Shown here one piece after another: positions 53,158 through 62,247 of a DNA stretch of 64,000 bases (within the stretch, counting starts at the first letter, position 1; the number at the start of each line of letters is the position of its first letter). The translations under genes and the position numbers were made by a program. Under the pieces are notes generated by a model. The model did not search any database. It was given only the letters and a program-made list of their open reading frames with translations, and was not told the DNA's origin. This stretch comes from Tepidibacillus fermentans (lineage in GTDB: Bacteria > Bacillota > Bacilli > Tepidibacillales > Tepidibacillaceae), in contig NZ_SMAB01000008.1 in assembly GCF_004342885.1 (NCBI RefSeq), positions 29,972-93,971 of the forward strand. The letters are read 5' to 3'.

Positions 53158-53284
53158 AAACACCTCCTACAAAATTTGAATTAGTTACATAGATAATGGT
53201 AGGAAAAATAATTATTCTGAAAATTAAATAAAGCATATCACGGATTTAGCAAGAATACAATACATTTTTCGGTTTTTTATGCAT

Positions 53285-53339
53285 TTGAAAGCGTTTTTAT
53301 TCAATGAAAGCGCTTTATAAAAAATAGTAAACGCTGTCA
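53285..53339. promoter_or_regulatory. Clustered cre (CcpA) sites upstream of gltB
   Basis: TTGAAAGCGTTTTTA (53285-53299) and ATGAAAGCGCTTTAT (53304-53318) both fit the cre consensus WTGAAARCGYTTWNN. A third near-match, TGACAGCGTTTACT on the minus strand (53326-53339), differs at one key base. They lie 128-182 bp before the gltB start, between gltB and the terminator of gsaB, so gltB is the only likely target. Confidence 0.65.
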
Positions 53340-53351
53340 TAACAGTAAAAT

Positions 53352-53381
53352 AAAAAACAAGGTGGTAAATTCTCCACCTTG
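53352..53381 (-). terminator. Terminator of gsaB/hemL
   Basis: CAAGGTGG and CCACCTTG arms; on the minus strand followed by TTTTTTATTTTA. It isolates the downstream gltB transcription unit. Confidence 0.85.
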
Positions 53382-53412
53382 CTTATACAAAAATTATGCA
53401 AAACGGTGTAGT

Positions 53413-54711
53413 TTATAGTTTGGACATGACTCGATCAACCGCTTGCAAAGTATCGTCAATATCTTTTTGCGTATGTGCAATGGTTAAGAACCAAGCTTCA
53501 TATTTGGAAGGAGCGATTAATATTCCTTCGTCAAGTAATCCTTTAAAAAATCTTGCGAACTTCTCAGTATCTGTTGTTTTAGCATCTTGATAATTTTCTA
53601 CGGTATGATTGGTAAAATAAACGGTAAATCCTCCACCAAGACGATTGATTACAATATTATGGCCATATTTTTTTGCTGAATGAAGAATTCCCTCTTCTAA
53701 TTGAGCGCCTAGATGATCCATTTGCGCATACCAATGTCTTTCCGATAAAACTTCTAATGTAGCAATTCCTGCGCGAATTGAAGCAGGATTTCCTGCCATC
53801 GTTCCCGCTTGATACGCAGGACCAAGCGGTGCCACTTGTTCCATTATTTCTTTTCGTCCACCATAGGCACCAATCGGCAAACCACCACCAATAATTTTAC
53901 CTAATGCGGTCATATCAGGAATCACATCTAAAAGATTTTGAGCACCACCATAATGAAAGCGAAAAGCGGTAATGACTTCATCATAAATCACTAATGCTCC
54001 ATATTGATGAGTGAGTTCATTCACTTTCTCCAAAAATCCTGGTTTCGGCTTGACGATGCCAAAGTTACCAACGATCGGTTCCACCAATACAGCTGCGATT
54101 TCATGACCCCATTTTTTTAATGCATCTTCATATGCTTCAATATTATTAAAAGGAACGGTGATTACTTCATTAGCAATACTTTGGGGGATACCAGCACTAT
54201 CAGGAATTCCCAAAGTAGCAGGACCTGAACCGGCTGCAACTAAGACAAGATCGGAATGTCCATGATAACAACCCTCAAACTTAATGATTTTTGTTCTCCC
54301 TGTGAATGCCCTTGCAACACGAATCGTTGTCATTACAGCTTCAGTACCGGAATTCACAAAACGGATTTTTTCCATCGATGGAATGGCTTCACGAATCATC
54401 GTGGCAAATTGTACTTCCCAAGGTGTAGAGGTGCCATATAATGTTCCTTCCATCGCTGCTTGGGAAATTGCTTCAACCAGTTTTGGATGTCCATGTCCTA
54501 AGATAAGTGGGCCGTAAGCTGCTAGATAATCAATATAACGGTTTCCATCAACATCCCACATATATGGTCCTTTTGCTTTTGCAAAAAAAGTAGGGGTTCC
54601 TCCACCTACAGCTTTATAGGAGCGAGAGGGACTATTTACTCCCCCTACAATCACATCTAAGGCTTCTTGATAATATCGTTCTGATTGTTCTCGATTCAAT
54701 TCTTTCACCAT
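53413..54711 (-). CDS. gsaB: Glutamate-1-semialdehyde 2,1-aminomutase (HemL/GsaB)
   Basis: PLP enzyme of the C5 tetrapyrrole route, forming 5-aminolevulinate. [46 protein letters not shown] and the Schiff-base Lys in [18 protein letters not shown] are family signatures. Bacillus often has two paralogues (HemL in the hem operon and GsaB alone); the isolated position and the [12 protein letters not shown] start suggest GsaB. ATG at 54711 or GTG at 54708 follows TTAGGAAAG; the further upstream ATG (54747) has no ribosome binding site. Confidence 0.88.
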   Translation of the reverse strand: MVKELNREQSERYYQEALDVIVGGVNSPSRSYKAVGGGTPTFFAKAKGPYMWDVDGNRYIDYLAAYGPLILGHGHPKLVEAISQAAMEGTLYGTSTPWEVQFATMIREAIPSMEKIRFVNSGTEAVMTTIRVARAFTGRTKIIKFEGCYHGHSDLVLVAAGSGPATLGIPDSAGIPQSIANEVITVPFNNIEAYEDALKKWGHEIAAVLVEPIVGNFGIVKPKPGFLEKVNELTHQYGALVIYDEVITAFRFHYGGAQNLLDVIPDMTALGKIIGGGLPIGAYGGRKEIMEQVAPLGPAYQAGTMAGNPASIRAGIATLEVLSERHWYAQMDHLGAQLEEGILHSAKKYGHNIVINRLGGGFTVYFTNHTVENYQDAKTTDTEKFARFFKGLLDEGILIAPSKYEAWFLTIAHTQKDIDDTLQAVDRVMSKL

Positions 54712-55002
54712 CTTTCCTAAAATAGAGATTGTATGTACTTCTTTCATTTTAACATAAGGAAATCTGTTTGAACGTATAAAGAAAGTTAAGATTTTAAAGC
54801 AATAGCTCCCTTACTAAGAAGAAATGTCTTGTATTTTTATCATAAAAGTAAAAGTGTCAGAAAAAACACTCCAATTCTAACTTTCTAACTATTCTTTTGT
54901 TAATATGAAAGAAAAACAACTCTTTTTGTATAAAATAGTGGAAGTTATTCATAATGAAAGAAAAAAGAATATAGATGCTAAAGAATAAGGTGAGGAGGGT
55001 TT

Positions 55003-56391
55003 ATGATGCAAGGCGAATTTCGAATTTCGAGGGATTCATTAGGGGAAGTAAAAGTTCCAAAGGATGCTTATTACGGCGCACAAACACAAAGGGCGATCGA
55101 AAATTTTCCAATTAGTGGGCTACGTTTACCACGTCGATTTATTCGCGCTCAAGGAATTATTAAGTATTCTGCAGCTTATGCAAATTCTACGGTAGGTGAT
55201 TTAGATCAGCGACTAGCCGAAGCTATCATGAAAGCGGCTGAAGAAGTGATTGAAGGAAAATGGGATCACCAATTTGTGGTTGATGTTTATCAAGCAGGGG
55301 CTGGTACATCACAGAACATGAATGCCAATGAAGTCATCGCAAATCGAGCAATCGAGCTTATGGGCGGTGAAAAAGGAGATACATCGATTGTCCATCCAAA
55401 TGATCATGTCAATATGGCTCAGTCAACCAATGATACCATTCATGTGGCGATTAATATTGCAGCGGTAGAAGCGGTGTATCATGATCTCATTCCAGAGTTA
55501 GATGGATTAATTGAGACGTTAGAACAAAAAGGTAGAGATTTTTATCATATTATTAAATCAGGACGAACTCATCTACAAGATGCGGTGCCCATGAGATTAG
55601 GCCAAGAGTTTTATGGATATAAAGAAACCTTGGTTGAAGCGAAAAAGACGATCCTAGAGAGCTTAGACTTACTATATCAGATTGGGTTTGGTGGAAATGC
55701 AGTAGGTACGGGAATCAATGCTCATCCAAAATATTCCGAATTAGCGATTGAAAAGGTAGCTGAGATTACAGGATTCCCATTTCGAAATCCTAGTAACCGG
55801 TTTATGTTTATGCAAAATACTCAAGGTGCGATTAAATTAAGCGGGGCGCTGAAAAACTTAGCGATTCATCTGATTAAAATTGCTAGTGATTTGCGTTTGT
55901 TAAGTTCGGGGCCGCGCACAGGGCTAGCAGAAATTACTTTGCCACCTGTCCAACCAGGTTCATCGATTATGCCAGGAAAAGTAAACCCTGTCATGGCAGA
56001 GATGATGAATATGATTGGTAGCCAAGTGATTGGTAATGATGCAACCATTACTTCAGCTGGTCAAGCCTCACAATTGGAGCTAAATGTGATGATGCCTGTG
56101 ATCGCTTATAATCTTTTACATTCACTGCAAATATTAAGTAATGGAATTAAGGTCTTTAATGAAAGATCGGTCAAAGGAATCATGGCCAATGAGAAAAGAT
56201 GTAATGAGTTAATGGAACAAAGCTTAGCATTAGCAACAGCATTAAATCCAGCGATTGGTTATGACAAAGCAGCAGAAATTGCTAAAAAAGCTTATGCGAA
56301 AGGGAAAACGATCAGAGAAGTCGTTCGTGAGGAAGGTATACTGTCAGAGGAACAGATTGATTACTATTTAGACGTGAAAAAGATGGTTTAA
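55003..56391 (+). CDS. aspA: Aspartate ammonia-lyase / class II fumarase family, probably aspartase
   Basis: 462-residue lyase of the fumarase/aspartase superfamily with the signature GSSIMPGKVNPV and the catalytic His/Ser regions HPNDHVNMAQSTND and SGRTHLQDAVP. The GTSQNMNANEVIANRA and HVNMAQSTND forms are closer to aspartases than to FumC (usually TNMNVNEV and DVNKSQSSND), so deamination of aspartate to fumarate is preferred; fumarase is the alternative. GAGGAGGG precedes tandem ATG codons. A strong terminator follows. Confidence 0.8.
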   Translation: MMQGEFRISRDSLGEVKVPKDAYYGAQTQRAIENFPISGLRLPRRFIRAQGIIKYSAAYANSTVGDLDQRLAEAIMKAAEEVIEGKWDHQFVVDVYQAGAGTSQNMNANEVIANRAIELMGGEKGDTSIVHPNDHVNMAQSTNDTIHVAINIAAVEAVYHDLIPELDGLIETLEQKGRDFYHIIKSGRTHLQDAVPMRLGQEFYGYKETLVEAKKTILESLDLLYQIGFGGNAVGTGINAHPKYSELAIEKVAEITGFPFRNPSNRFMFMQNTQGAIKLSGALKNLAIHLIKIASDLRLLSSGPRTGLAEITLPPVQPGSSIMPGKVNPVMAEMMNMIGSQVIGNDATITSAGQASQLELNVMMPVIAYNLLHSLQILSNGIKVFNERSVKGIMANEKRCNELMEQSLALATALNPAIGYDKAAEIAKKAYAKGKTIREVVREEGILSEEQIDYYLDVKKMV

Positions 56392-56413
56392 TTTCATTCT
56401 TTTTTATTCATCT

Positions 56414-56453
56414 TACCCTTTTAGGAAGTTTGATCCTAAAGGGTATTTTTTTT
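56414..56453 (+). terminator. Rho-independent terminator after aspA
   Basis: TACCCTTTTAGGA and TCCTAAAGGGTA arms followed by a run of eight T. Confidence 0.88.
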
Positions 56454-56504
56454 GTAAAAAAACAAAATCTAAAAGTGATAAGAATAGAAGGAGGAACCTT
56501 TTTC

Positions 56505-57314
56505 ATGGAATGGCTCAAAATCATTGGAATAAGCTTTACCATGATTTCGATTGGTTTTATTATCTTACGAGTGGTAGCAAAGAGGAATTTTAGCGAAATG
56601 TCTCCTTTTCATATTTTCCTCGTTCTCATGTTAACCAACATTCTTTCTGAACCGATTAAGACCGATCATTTTGCAGAAATTATTATTCCTACACTTGTGA
56701 TCGTTTTCTCATTTTTTCTATATTCTTATTTACAAACATCAAATCGACTAAGTAAAGGGATTAAAGCAAAACCGATTGTCCTTGTTCGCCATGGAAATAT
56801 CGATGAAAAAGCATTGAGTCAAGCGAAAATCACATTATCCGAAATGTTAGCAGAATTACGAGTAAAAGGTTATAGCCATGTTCAAGATGTAGAATTTGCC
56901 ATATTGGAAGAAACGGGTAAACTAAGTGTTATTCCAAATTCAAGCAAAAGGCCTTTAACCCCTAGTGATATATCATATGTTCCTAGTTATGAAGGACTTC
57001 CTGTACCTCTAATTATGGACGGGGTTATTCTCTATGATAATCTTGCCAAGATCAAGATGTCACCGAAAGAATTACTCAATCGATTAAGTCTTCAAGGCTA
57101 TGATCAACAAATGATAAAAACCATTTCTTTGGCAGTATTAGATGAAAGAAACAATCTCATCATCGATCAAAATGACGATACCAATCAAGGGAATATCGCT
57201 CAACAACAACAAACCATCTGGTCAAAAATCTATGAAGATATGCATGCACAGCGTAAATCGCCAGAAGAAAAAGATTTAGGAATTGTCGATGATTATATAA
57301 AACCAAAACCGTAG
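56505..57314 (+). CDS. DUF421/YetF family membrane protein (269 aa)
   Basis: Three N-terminal membrane helices (about 5-25, 35-52, 60-80) followed by two copies of the soluble YetF-type domain: KPIVLVRHGNIDEKALSQAK...VEFAILEETGKLSVIP and VPLIMDGVILYDNLAK...ISLAVLDERNNL. ATG at 56505 follows AAGGAGG. First of three co-directional genes with 12-18 bp gaps. YetF proteins often occur with DUF4363/DUF1657 and spoVA genes in sporeformers; a spore-membrane role is possible but inferred. Confidence 0.85.
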   Translation: MEWLKIIGISFTMISIGFIILRVVAKRNFSEMSPFHIFLVLMLTNILSEPIKTDHFAEIIIPTLVIVFSFFLYSYLQTSNRLSKGIKAKPIVLVRHGNIDEKALSQAKITLSEMLAELRVKGYSHVQDVEFAILEETGKLSVIPNSSKRPLTPSDISYVPSYEGLPVPLIMDGVILYDNLAKIKMSPKELLNRLSLQGYDQQMIKTISLAVLDERNNLIIDQNDDTNQGNIAQQQQTIWSKIYEDMHAQRKSPEEKDLGIVDDYIKPKP

Positions 57315-57326
57315 AGGTGATTTTTT

Positions 57327-58052
57327 ATGGATGAAACTATCGTGTCGGTTGTTCGATCAATTATTGCCTTTATGACATTACTGATTTTCACAAGATTATT
57401 AGGAAAACAACAAGTTGGTCAACTTACAGCGTTTGAATATGTCGCTGGGATTACGATTGGATCCGCAGCTTCATCACTGAGTATCGATTTGTCCATTAAA
57501 CCTTTTCCTCAATGGTTAGCATTAGCAACTTGGGTCATTCTTGTTTGGGGGTTACAAAAGATATCTTTAAAACAACGCTGGATAGCAAAAGTAATGGGGG
57601 ATCAACCCACAATTTTGATTCAACATGGGAAGATTCTCGAAAAGAACCTTGAAAAATTACGATATCGTTATGATGAACTGATGTCACAACTGCGTGATAA
57701 AGATATTTTTGACATTACTCAGGTAGAATTCGCTTTATTAGAACCTAATGGAAATTTATCTGTCTTAAAAAAGGCAGAATATGAACCTATTACATCATCC
57801 GATCTACAAATCGTACCAAAACAAAATGGTTTAATGATTGAAGTGATTATGGATGGAGTTATTATCGATCAAAATTTAAAAAATGCGAATAAAACTGAAG
57901 AATGGTTGTTGCAACAACTACAAGCACAAGGGATCAAAGATTTAAAAGAGGTTAATTTCGCTGTGATTTTACCGAATGGACAATTATATGTTGACCGCTT
58001 CAAGGATAATCTAAAGGAAATTGATATTGGTGATTTTCATGGGCCATATTAA
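57327..58052 (+). CDS. DUF421/YetF family membrane protein (241 aa)
   Basis: Paralogue of the preceding gene and closer to the canonical family: FTRLLGKQQVGQLTAFEYVAGITIGSAAS in the membrane region, PTILIQHGKILEKNLEK and VEFALLEPNGNLSVLK in the first soluble half, VIMDGVIIDQNLKN and VNFAVILPNGQLYVD in the second. The LGKQQVGQLT stretch is the usual DUF421 hallmark; the first paralogue has a diverged version. AGAGGTGA precedes ATG. Confidence 0.92.
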   Translation: MDETIVSVVRSIIAFMTLLIFTRLLGKQQVGQLTAFEYVAGITIGSAASSLSIDLSIKPFPQWLALATWVILVWGLQKISLKQRWIAKVMGDQPTILIQHGKILEKNLEKLRYRYDELMSQLRDKDIFDITQVEFALLEPNGNLSVLKKAEYEPITSSDLQIVPKQNGLMIEVIMDGVIIDQNLKNANKTEEWLLQQLQAQGIKDLKEVNFAVILPNGQLYVDRFKDNLKEIDIGDFHGPY

Positions 58053-58070
58053 AGAAGGGGGGAATAATCA

Positions 58071-58436
58071 TTGAGAAAGAAAGTTATTATATTGGGATCA
58101 ACAGCGATTATTCTTTTATTTATCGCAATTATGGTTAGTGGTACCTTCTTAAAAAGGCCATTGACCAAAGATGATAATGTAATTGGGCAAGTGAATTTTA
58201 TCGAAGCCTCTGTGAAGCAAAAGGATTGGCAACTTGCTAATGAACATTTAGAACAAGGCATAAAAGCATGGGAAAAAGTTAAAAATCGGATCCAATTTAG
58301 TGTAGAACGAGATTTTATTACTGAAATAGATAATAAATTGGCAACATTAAAAGGTGCAATCAAGGCAAAGGATGATAAAATGATTATTCTAACTACAGAA
58401 GAGTTAAAATTCGTTTGGCAGGAGCTTGGAAAATAA
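58071..58436 (+). CDS. DUF4363 family protein (121 aa)
   Basis: One N-terminal membrane anchor (about 5-25) and a helical extracytoplasmic domain with EASVKQKDWQLANEHLEQG and WEKVKNRIQFSVERDF, the DUF4363 pattern. The start is TTG at 58071, with GGGGGG 7-12 bases upstream. Third gene of the YetF-YetF-DUF4363 unit. Function not known. Confidence 0.8.
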   Translation: MRKKVIILGSTAIILLFIAIMVSGTFLKRPLTKDDNVIGQVNFIEASVKQKDWQLANEHLEQGIKAWEKVKNRIQFSVERDFITEIDNKLATLKGAIKAKDDKMIILTTEELKFVWQELGK

Positions 58437-58503
58437 TACTTTAATTTTTATTCGACTATATTATAATGAAATTTGAAAAATGAATATACGATACAAAGTA
58501 TAT

Positions 58504-58635
58504 TCCTTCAGGGCAGGGTGCAATTCCCGACCGGCGGTGATCTATTTCCTAAATAGTAAGCCCGCGAGCTATATATCAGCAGGATTTGGTGGAATTCCAG
58601 AGCCGACAGTAAAGTCTGGATGGGAGAAGGATGTC
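58504..58635 (+). promoter_or_regulatory. FMN riboswitch (RFN element)
   Basis: Conserved RFN segments in order: TTCAGGGCAGGGTG, AATTCCCGACCGGCGGTGAT, AGCCCGCGAGC, GATTTGGTG, ATTCCAGAGCCGACAGT and GGATGGGAGAAGGAT. It precedes a terminator and ribU; FMN binding should stop transcription or translation of the riboflavin importer. A TATAAT at about 58460 is a plausible -10 box. Confidence 0.97.
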
Positions 58636-58702
58636 TAGATTGGTGTATGCCATTATAGGATAGAGTATGTTATTCTCTATTCTGTTTTAAGTAATTACTC
58701 TG

Positions 58703-58730
58703 CCCTTGGAGAGAATCCAAGGGTTTTTTT
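58703..58730 (+). terminator. Regulated terminator of the FMN riboswitch
   Basis: CCCTTGGA and TCCAAGGG arms with seven T, between the aptamer and the ribU start. The expression platform of the riboswitch. Confidence 0.9.
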
Positions 58731-58786
58731 ATACACCAATATATAAGGCATCTCATTAAAAAATATTTAATGAGAGGAGAAATAGT

Positions 58787-59356
58787 ATGAACAAATCGAA
58801 TCAAAAAAAGAGACCATTAAACCAGCTTGTATTTACTGCAATCATGGGAGGACTTGCATTTGTGATTATGTTTTTTGACTTTCCATTGCCCTTTATCCCC
58901 GCTGATTTTCTAAAGTTTGATTTTAGTGAGATTCCTGCGCTTATTACAGCTATCTTTTTTGGCTCTGCGGCAGGAGTGATGGTTGAATTCTTAAAAAATG
59001 TCTTGCACTTCATTATGAAAGGCGGAGGTGCGGTACCATTAGTTGGTGAATTGGCGAACTTTCTCGCAGGAACATTGTTTATCTTAGGAATGACATGGAT
59101 CTTTAATAAATTTCGTACGAATACAGGACTATTCTTAGGTCTTTTACTTGGAAGTCTTTTAATGACGGTGATGATGTCTTTAGCAAACTATTTTGTGCTC
59201 TTGCCACTATACGGAATAAGTGGAGTGCAAAAACTACCATTGATCACCTCGGCGATCGTTCCTTTTAACCTTTTTAAAGGGGCCTTGATTACAATCGCGA
59301 TGATGCCGATCTATGTATCCCTAAAATCAGTAGAACCAAGATTGCGATTACAGTGA
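58787..59356 (+). CDS. ribU: Riboflavin transporter RibU (ECF S-component)
   Basis: 189-residue integral membrane protein with about six helices. The KFDFSEIPALITAIFFGSAAG and EFLKNVLHFIMKGGGAVPLVGELANF stretches are typical of RibU. It binds riboflavin and uses the shared ECF energising module (EcfAA'T) encoded elsewhere. GAGAGGAG precedes ATG. The FMN riboswitch upstream confirms vitamin B2-responsive control. Confidence 0.95.
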   Translation: MNKSNQKKRPLNQLVFTAIMGGLAFVIMFFDFPLPFIPADFLKFDFSEIPALITAIFFGSAAGVMVEFLKNVLHFIMKGGGAVPLVGELANFLAGTLFILGMTWIFNKFRTNTGLFLGLLLGSLLMTVMMSLANYFVLLPLYGISGVQKLPLITSAIVPFNLFKGALITIAMMPIYVSLKSVEPRLRLQ

Positions 59357-59370
59357 AATTATAAATAATC

Positions 59371-59432
59371 CGGGGACTGACTCATAAGAATGTGATGGCT
59401 GATCCTTTACTTTTGGGTCAGCCCCGTTTTTT
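59371..59432 (+). terminator. Rho-independent terminator after ribU
   Basis: CGGGGACTGACT and GGGTCAGCCCCG arms around a 32-base loop, with TTTTTT directly after. Confidence 0.75.
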
Positions 59433-59519
59433 CTTCTAGGAGTTGAAATTTGCTTTAGGTTAACAAGCTTGATACAATGATAACACTGATAATGATATAG
59501 AAAAAAGGAGAGAGTTTTT

Positions 59520-60008
59520 ATGGCTAAAACAGACGAAATCTTTACAATTGGACAAAAAGCACCGGATTTCACCCTTCCAGCAAGTAATGGTGAACAAGTA
59601 AGTTTGCATGATTTCAGGGGGAAATATGTCGTTCTTTATTTTTATCCCAAAGATAATACCCCTGGGTGTACAACAGAAGCTTGCTCCTTTCGCGATTATC
59701 ATGAAGAATTTAAAGGTTTAAATGCAGTGATTCTTGGTGTAAGTCCTGACCCACTAAAGTCTCACGCCAAGTTTATTGAAAAATATCAACTTCCCTTTTT
59801 ATTGCTATCTGATGAAAATCACAAAGTGGCCGAAGCCTATGGTGTTTGGAAATTGAAGAAAATGTATGGAAAAGAATATATGGGAATTGAACGCTCTACA
59901 TTTATTATTGATCCTGAAGGTAATCTTGTTAATATTTATCGAAAAGTAAAAGTTAAAGGTCACGTTGAAGAAGCTTTAGAATTTATTAAAAACCAGATAA
60001 AGGGTTAA
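59520..60008 (+). CDS. bcp: Thioredoxin-dependent thiol peroxidase (Bcp/PrxQ)
   Basis: Peroxiredoxin of the BCP group, 162 residues. The peroxidatic Cys is in YPKDNTPGCTTEACSF, with the resolving Cys five residues later (CTTEAC). AAGGAGAGAG precedes ATG. It reduces hydroperoxides with thioredoxin. A perfect 13-bp hairpin terminator follows. PerR encoded 3 kb downstream may be relevant, but no PerR box was identified here. Confidence 0.95.
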   Translation: MAKTDEIFTIGQKAPDFTLPASNGEQVSLHDFRGKYVVLYFYPKDNTPGCTTEACSFRDYHEEFKGLNAVILGVSPDPLKSHAKFIEKYQLPFLLLSDENHKVAEAYGVWKLKKMYGKEYMGIERSTFIIDPEGNLVNIYRKVKVKGHVEEALEFIKNQIKG

Positions 60009-60016
60009 AAGAAAAA

Positions 60017-60050
60017 GCAAAAACCACTGTCTTAAGGCAGTGGTTTTTGC
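60017..60050 (+). terminator. Rho-independent terminator after bcp
   Basis: GCAAAAACCACTG and CAGTGGTTTTTGC arms, perfect 13-bp stem with an 8-base loop. Confidence 0.88.
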
Positions 60051-60219
60051 TTAAAACATTTTGGCGCAAATCAAATACAAGCTACAACAGCTTTGTCTAT
60101 TCCAGTGCTTTGGTTGTTCGTGAGTCCAAAACGATTGTTTTCACGAAAAGGAAAAGGAATTTTTTGAATGTTTAAAGAAATAAAAAAATAAACTCTAGAA
60201 TAAAGAAGAGGTGAATATC

Positions 60220-61173
60220 GTGAAAATCGTTTTCTCGGCTAAAATTAGCGAAAAACATCAAATCACATTGAAAGAACAGTTTCCAAATAGCGATTTTTAT
60301 TTTTATGCAAATATAGATGAAGCAAAAAATGAGATTGCAAGTGCGGAAATTTTCGTAACCTATGGAGAAGATCTAAATGATGAAATCGTTCAAAATATGA
60401 ATCAGCTAAAATGGATACATGTAGTGAGCGCTGGATTAGATAAGATGCCTTTTCAATCATTACAAGAAAGGAAGGTAATCGTTACCAATTCAAAAGGTAT
60501 TCATCGAGTTCCAATGTCAGAGTATACAATGGCTGTTATTTTACAATTAGTGAGAAAAACGAATCAATTCTTTGAAAAGCAAAAAGAGGGTCTTTGGGAT
60601 CGTACGATTCGTGTTTCTGAGGTTTATGGAAGTACAATTGGAATTATTGGGTTGGGAGCAATTGGCCTAGCGATTGCAGAAAAAGCAAAAATTTTTGGTA
60701 TGACAGTGATTGGTACAAATACAGATGGTCGACCTATCCCAGGTATAGACAAAGTATACCCTTCATCTTCATTAAAAGAGGTACTTTCTAAGAGTGATTA
60801 CGTCGTTGTTATTGTCCCTTTAACAGATCAAACTTATCGCATGATAGGACGAGAAGAATTATTGGCGATGAAAAGGTCAGCTTACTTAATTAATATCTCC
60901 CGAGGAGATGTCATTGACGAGCAGGGATTATTAGAAACATTACGAAATCGAGAAATTGCTGGGGCTGTTTTAGATGTTTTTTCTGAAGAACCGTTACCAA
61001 GCAATCATCCATTTTGGGGGTTAGATAATGTTATTATTACTCCCCATGTCTCGGGAAGATCGCCGAAATATATGGAACGAGCACTAGAAATATTCAAAAA
61101 CAATTTTCTGTTTTATCTAAATCAGGATTTTTCACAAATGAAAAATTTAGTTGATTTGCAAAAAGGATATTAA
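60220..61173 (+). CDS. D-2-hydroxyacid dehydrogenase family protein
   Basis: NAD(P)-dependent D-isomer-specific oxidoreductase, 317 residues. NAD site GIIGLGAIGLAIAEKA; catalytic Arg in NISRGDVIDEQGL, Glu in FSEEPLPSNHPFW, His in ITPHVSGRSP. The short form lacks an ACT domain, unlike SerA at 12965, and resembles phosphoglycerate-dehydrogenase-like/hydroxypyruvate-reductase proteins; substrate uncertain. GTG at 60220 follows AGAGGTG, preferred over GTG at 60211, which overlaps that site. Confidence 0.85.
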   Translation: MKIVFSAKISEKHQITLKEQFPNSDFYFYANIDEAKNEIASAEIFVTYGEDLNDEIVQNMNQLKWIHVVSAGLDKMPFQSLQERKVIVTNSKGIHRVPMSEYTMAVILQLVRKTNQFFEKQKEGLWDRTIRVSEVYGSTIGIIGLGAIGLAIAEKAKIFGMTVIGTNTDGRPIPGIDKVYPSSSLKEVLSKSDYVVVIVPLTDQTYRMIGREELLAMKRSAYLINISRGDVIDEQGLLETLRNREIAGAVLDVFSEEPLPSNHPFWGLDNVIITPHVSGRSPKYMERALEIFKNNFLFYLNQDFSQMKNLVDLQKGY

Positions 61174-61194
61174 ATTTAAAGTGGGGTTATTTCA

Positions 61195-61758
61195 GTGAAA
61201 ATCTATACGAAAACTGGAGATCAAGGATATACGTCTTTAACTGGTGGAGAAAGAGTGGAGAAGAACAATCCCCATGTCGAAGCCTATGGCACGGTAGACG
61301 AAGCCAATTCGATGATTGGATTGGCAATTGCAAAGATCGATCAAATAGAGCAAAAATCCTTAGAAAAGATCATTCACATGTTAAATCAGGTACAGCAAGA
61401 TCTATTTCATGTTGGATCAGAATTATCAACTCCAAAAGGAAAAAATGTGTATTGGCCAATCACAGACGACCAAGTAGTTAGACTCGAGCAATTTATCGAT
61501 GAATTAGAAAAGGATCTTCAACCACTTCAACAGTTTATTTTACCTGGTGGTTCTGAAGCAGGAGCCATTCTTCATTTGGCAAGAACCATTATCCGTCGTG
61601 CTGAACGGCAAACCATCTACATTAAGGATCGATTGTCATCAGGTAGAGCGATTACCTATCTAAATCGTTGTTCTGATTTTTTGTTTGTGGCTGCGAGATG
61701 GGTGAATCTAAAGTTGGGTTATATCGAAACCCCATTTATACTACCGTCGAATCATTAA
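61195..61758 (+). CDS. Cob(I)yrinic acid a,c-diamide adenosyltransferase (PduO type)
   Basis: Transfers adenosyl from ATP to cob(I)alamin. N-terminal KIYTKTGDQGYTSLTGGERV, then HVEAYGTVDEANSMIGLA and FILPGGSEAGAILHLARTI with RRAERQ and YLNRCSDFLFVAAR, all family signatures. The GTG start at 61195 has only a weak GTGGGG site, 21 bp after the dehydrogenase gene, so expression may depend on coupling. Assimilates corrinoids for B12-dependent enzymes not seen in the window. Confidence 0.92.
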   Translation: MKIYTKTGDQGYTSLTGGERVEKNNPHVEAYGTVDEANSMIGLAIAKIDQIEQKSLEKIIHMLNQVQQDLFHVGSELSTPKGKNVYWPITDDQVVRLEQFIDELEKDLQPLQQFILPGGSEAGAILHLARTIIRRAERQTIYIKDRLSSGRAITYLNRCSDFLFVAARWVNLKLGYIETPFILPSNH

Positions 61759-61851
61759 GTAAAATCCTTCCCTTATTTTCCATTCACTTTTACGTATGAC
61801 CATTTTTATCAAGGTAATACTAAGGCTTGTGAAGGAAAGGGGGGAAAGAAA

Positions 61852-62004
61852 ATGCCAAAAAAGAATAAACAAATGCAAAATACTGCTCAACAAAATGCTT
61901 TACAACAGGGTGTAACCCAAAATGCGAATCAAGAAGCACCAGCACAATCTTTTACTCAAAGTACTGGTACTCAAGAAGAGCGTGGAGAAAACCGTCAACC
62001 ATAA
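61852..62004 (+). CDS. Small Gln/Asn-rich protein (50 aa), possible gamma-type SASP relative
   Basis: A strong GGAAAGGGGGG site precedes ATG. The product begins MPKKNKQMQNTAQQNALQQG and is rich in Gln, Asn and Thr, ending EERGENRQP. Composition and size recall gamma-type small acid-soluble spore proteins, which store amino acids for outgrowth, but the EFASET cleavage motif is not evident, so the family is tentative. A perfect terminator follows. Confidence 0.6.
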   Translation: MPKKNKQMQNTAQQNALQQGVTQNANQEAPAQSFTQSTGTQEERGENRQP

Positions 62005-62029
62005 TCACATAGCTATATATATCACACAT

Positions 62030-62062
62030 AAAAGAGTACAGGCGATCCTGTACTCTTTTATT
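62030..62062 (+). terminator. Rho-independent terminator
   Basis: AAAAGAGTACAGG and CCTGTACTCTTTT arms with a 4-base loop, followed by ATTTTT. It ends the 50-residue gene. Confidence 0.88.
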
Positions 62063-62247
62063 TTTATGATTGTTTCACATATTTTCTAATTTATTATTGT
62101 CTATAATTATCGTTATAATATAAAAAAAATACAAGTTATTATTTTTACATCATGATTACTAAATTAAAGTTGTCAAAATTTAGACGTTTTTATGTAACAA
62201 AAATTCTTATTTCGCATGATATACTACAAAGTAGAAAAGGTGAAAGT

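Noticed and set aside
60184..60206. AATAAACTCTAG and AATAAAGAAG motifs before the 2-hydroxyacid dehydrogenase gene
   Set aside because: They resemble the AATAAA-module motif, but only two short copies without flanking GA-rich arms are present, compatible with chance in AT-rich DNA.
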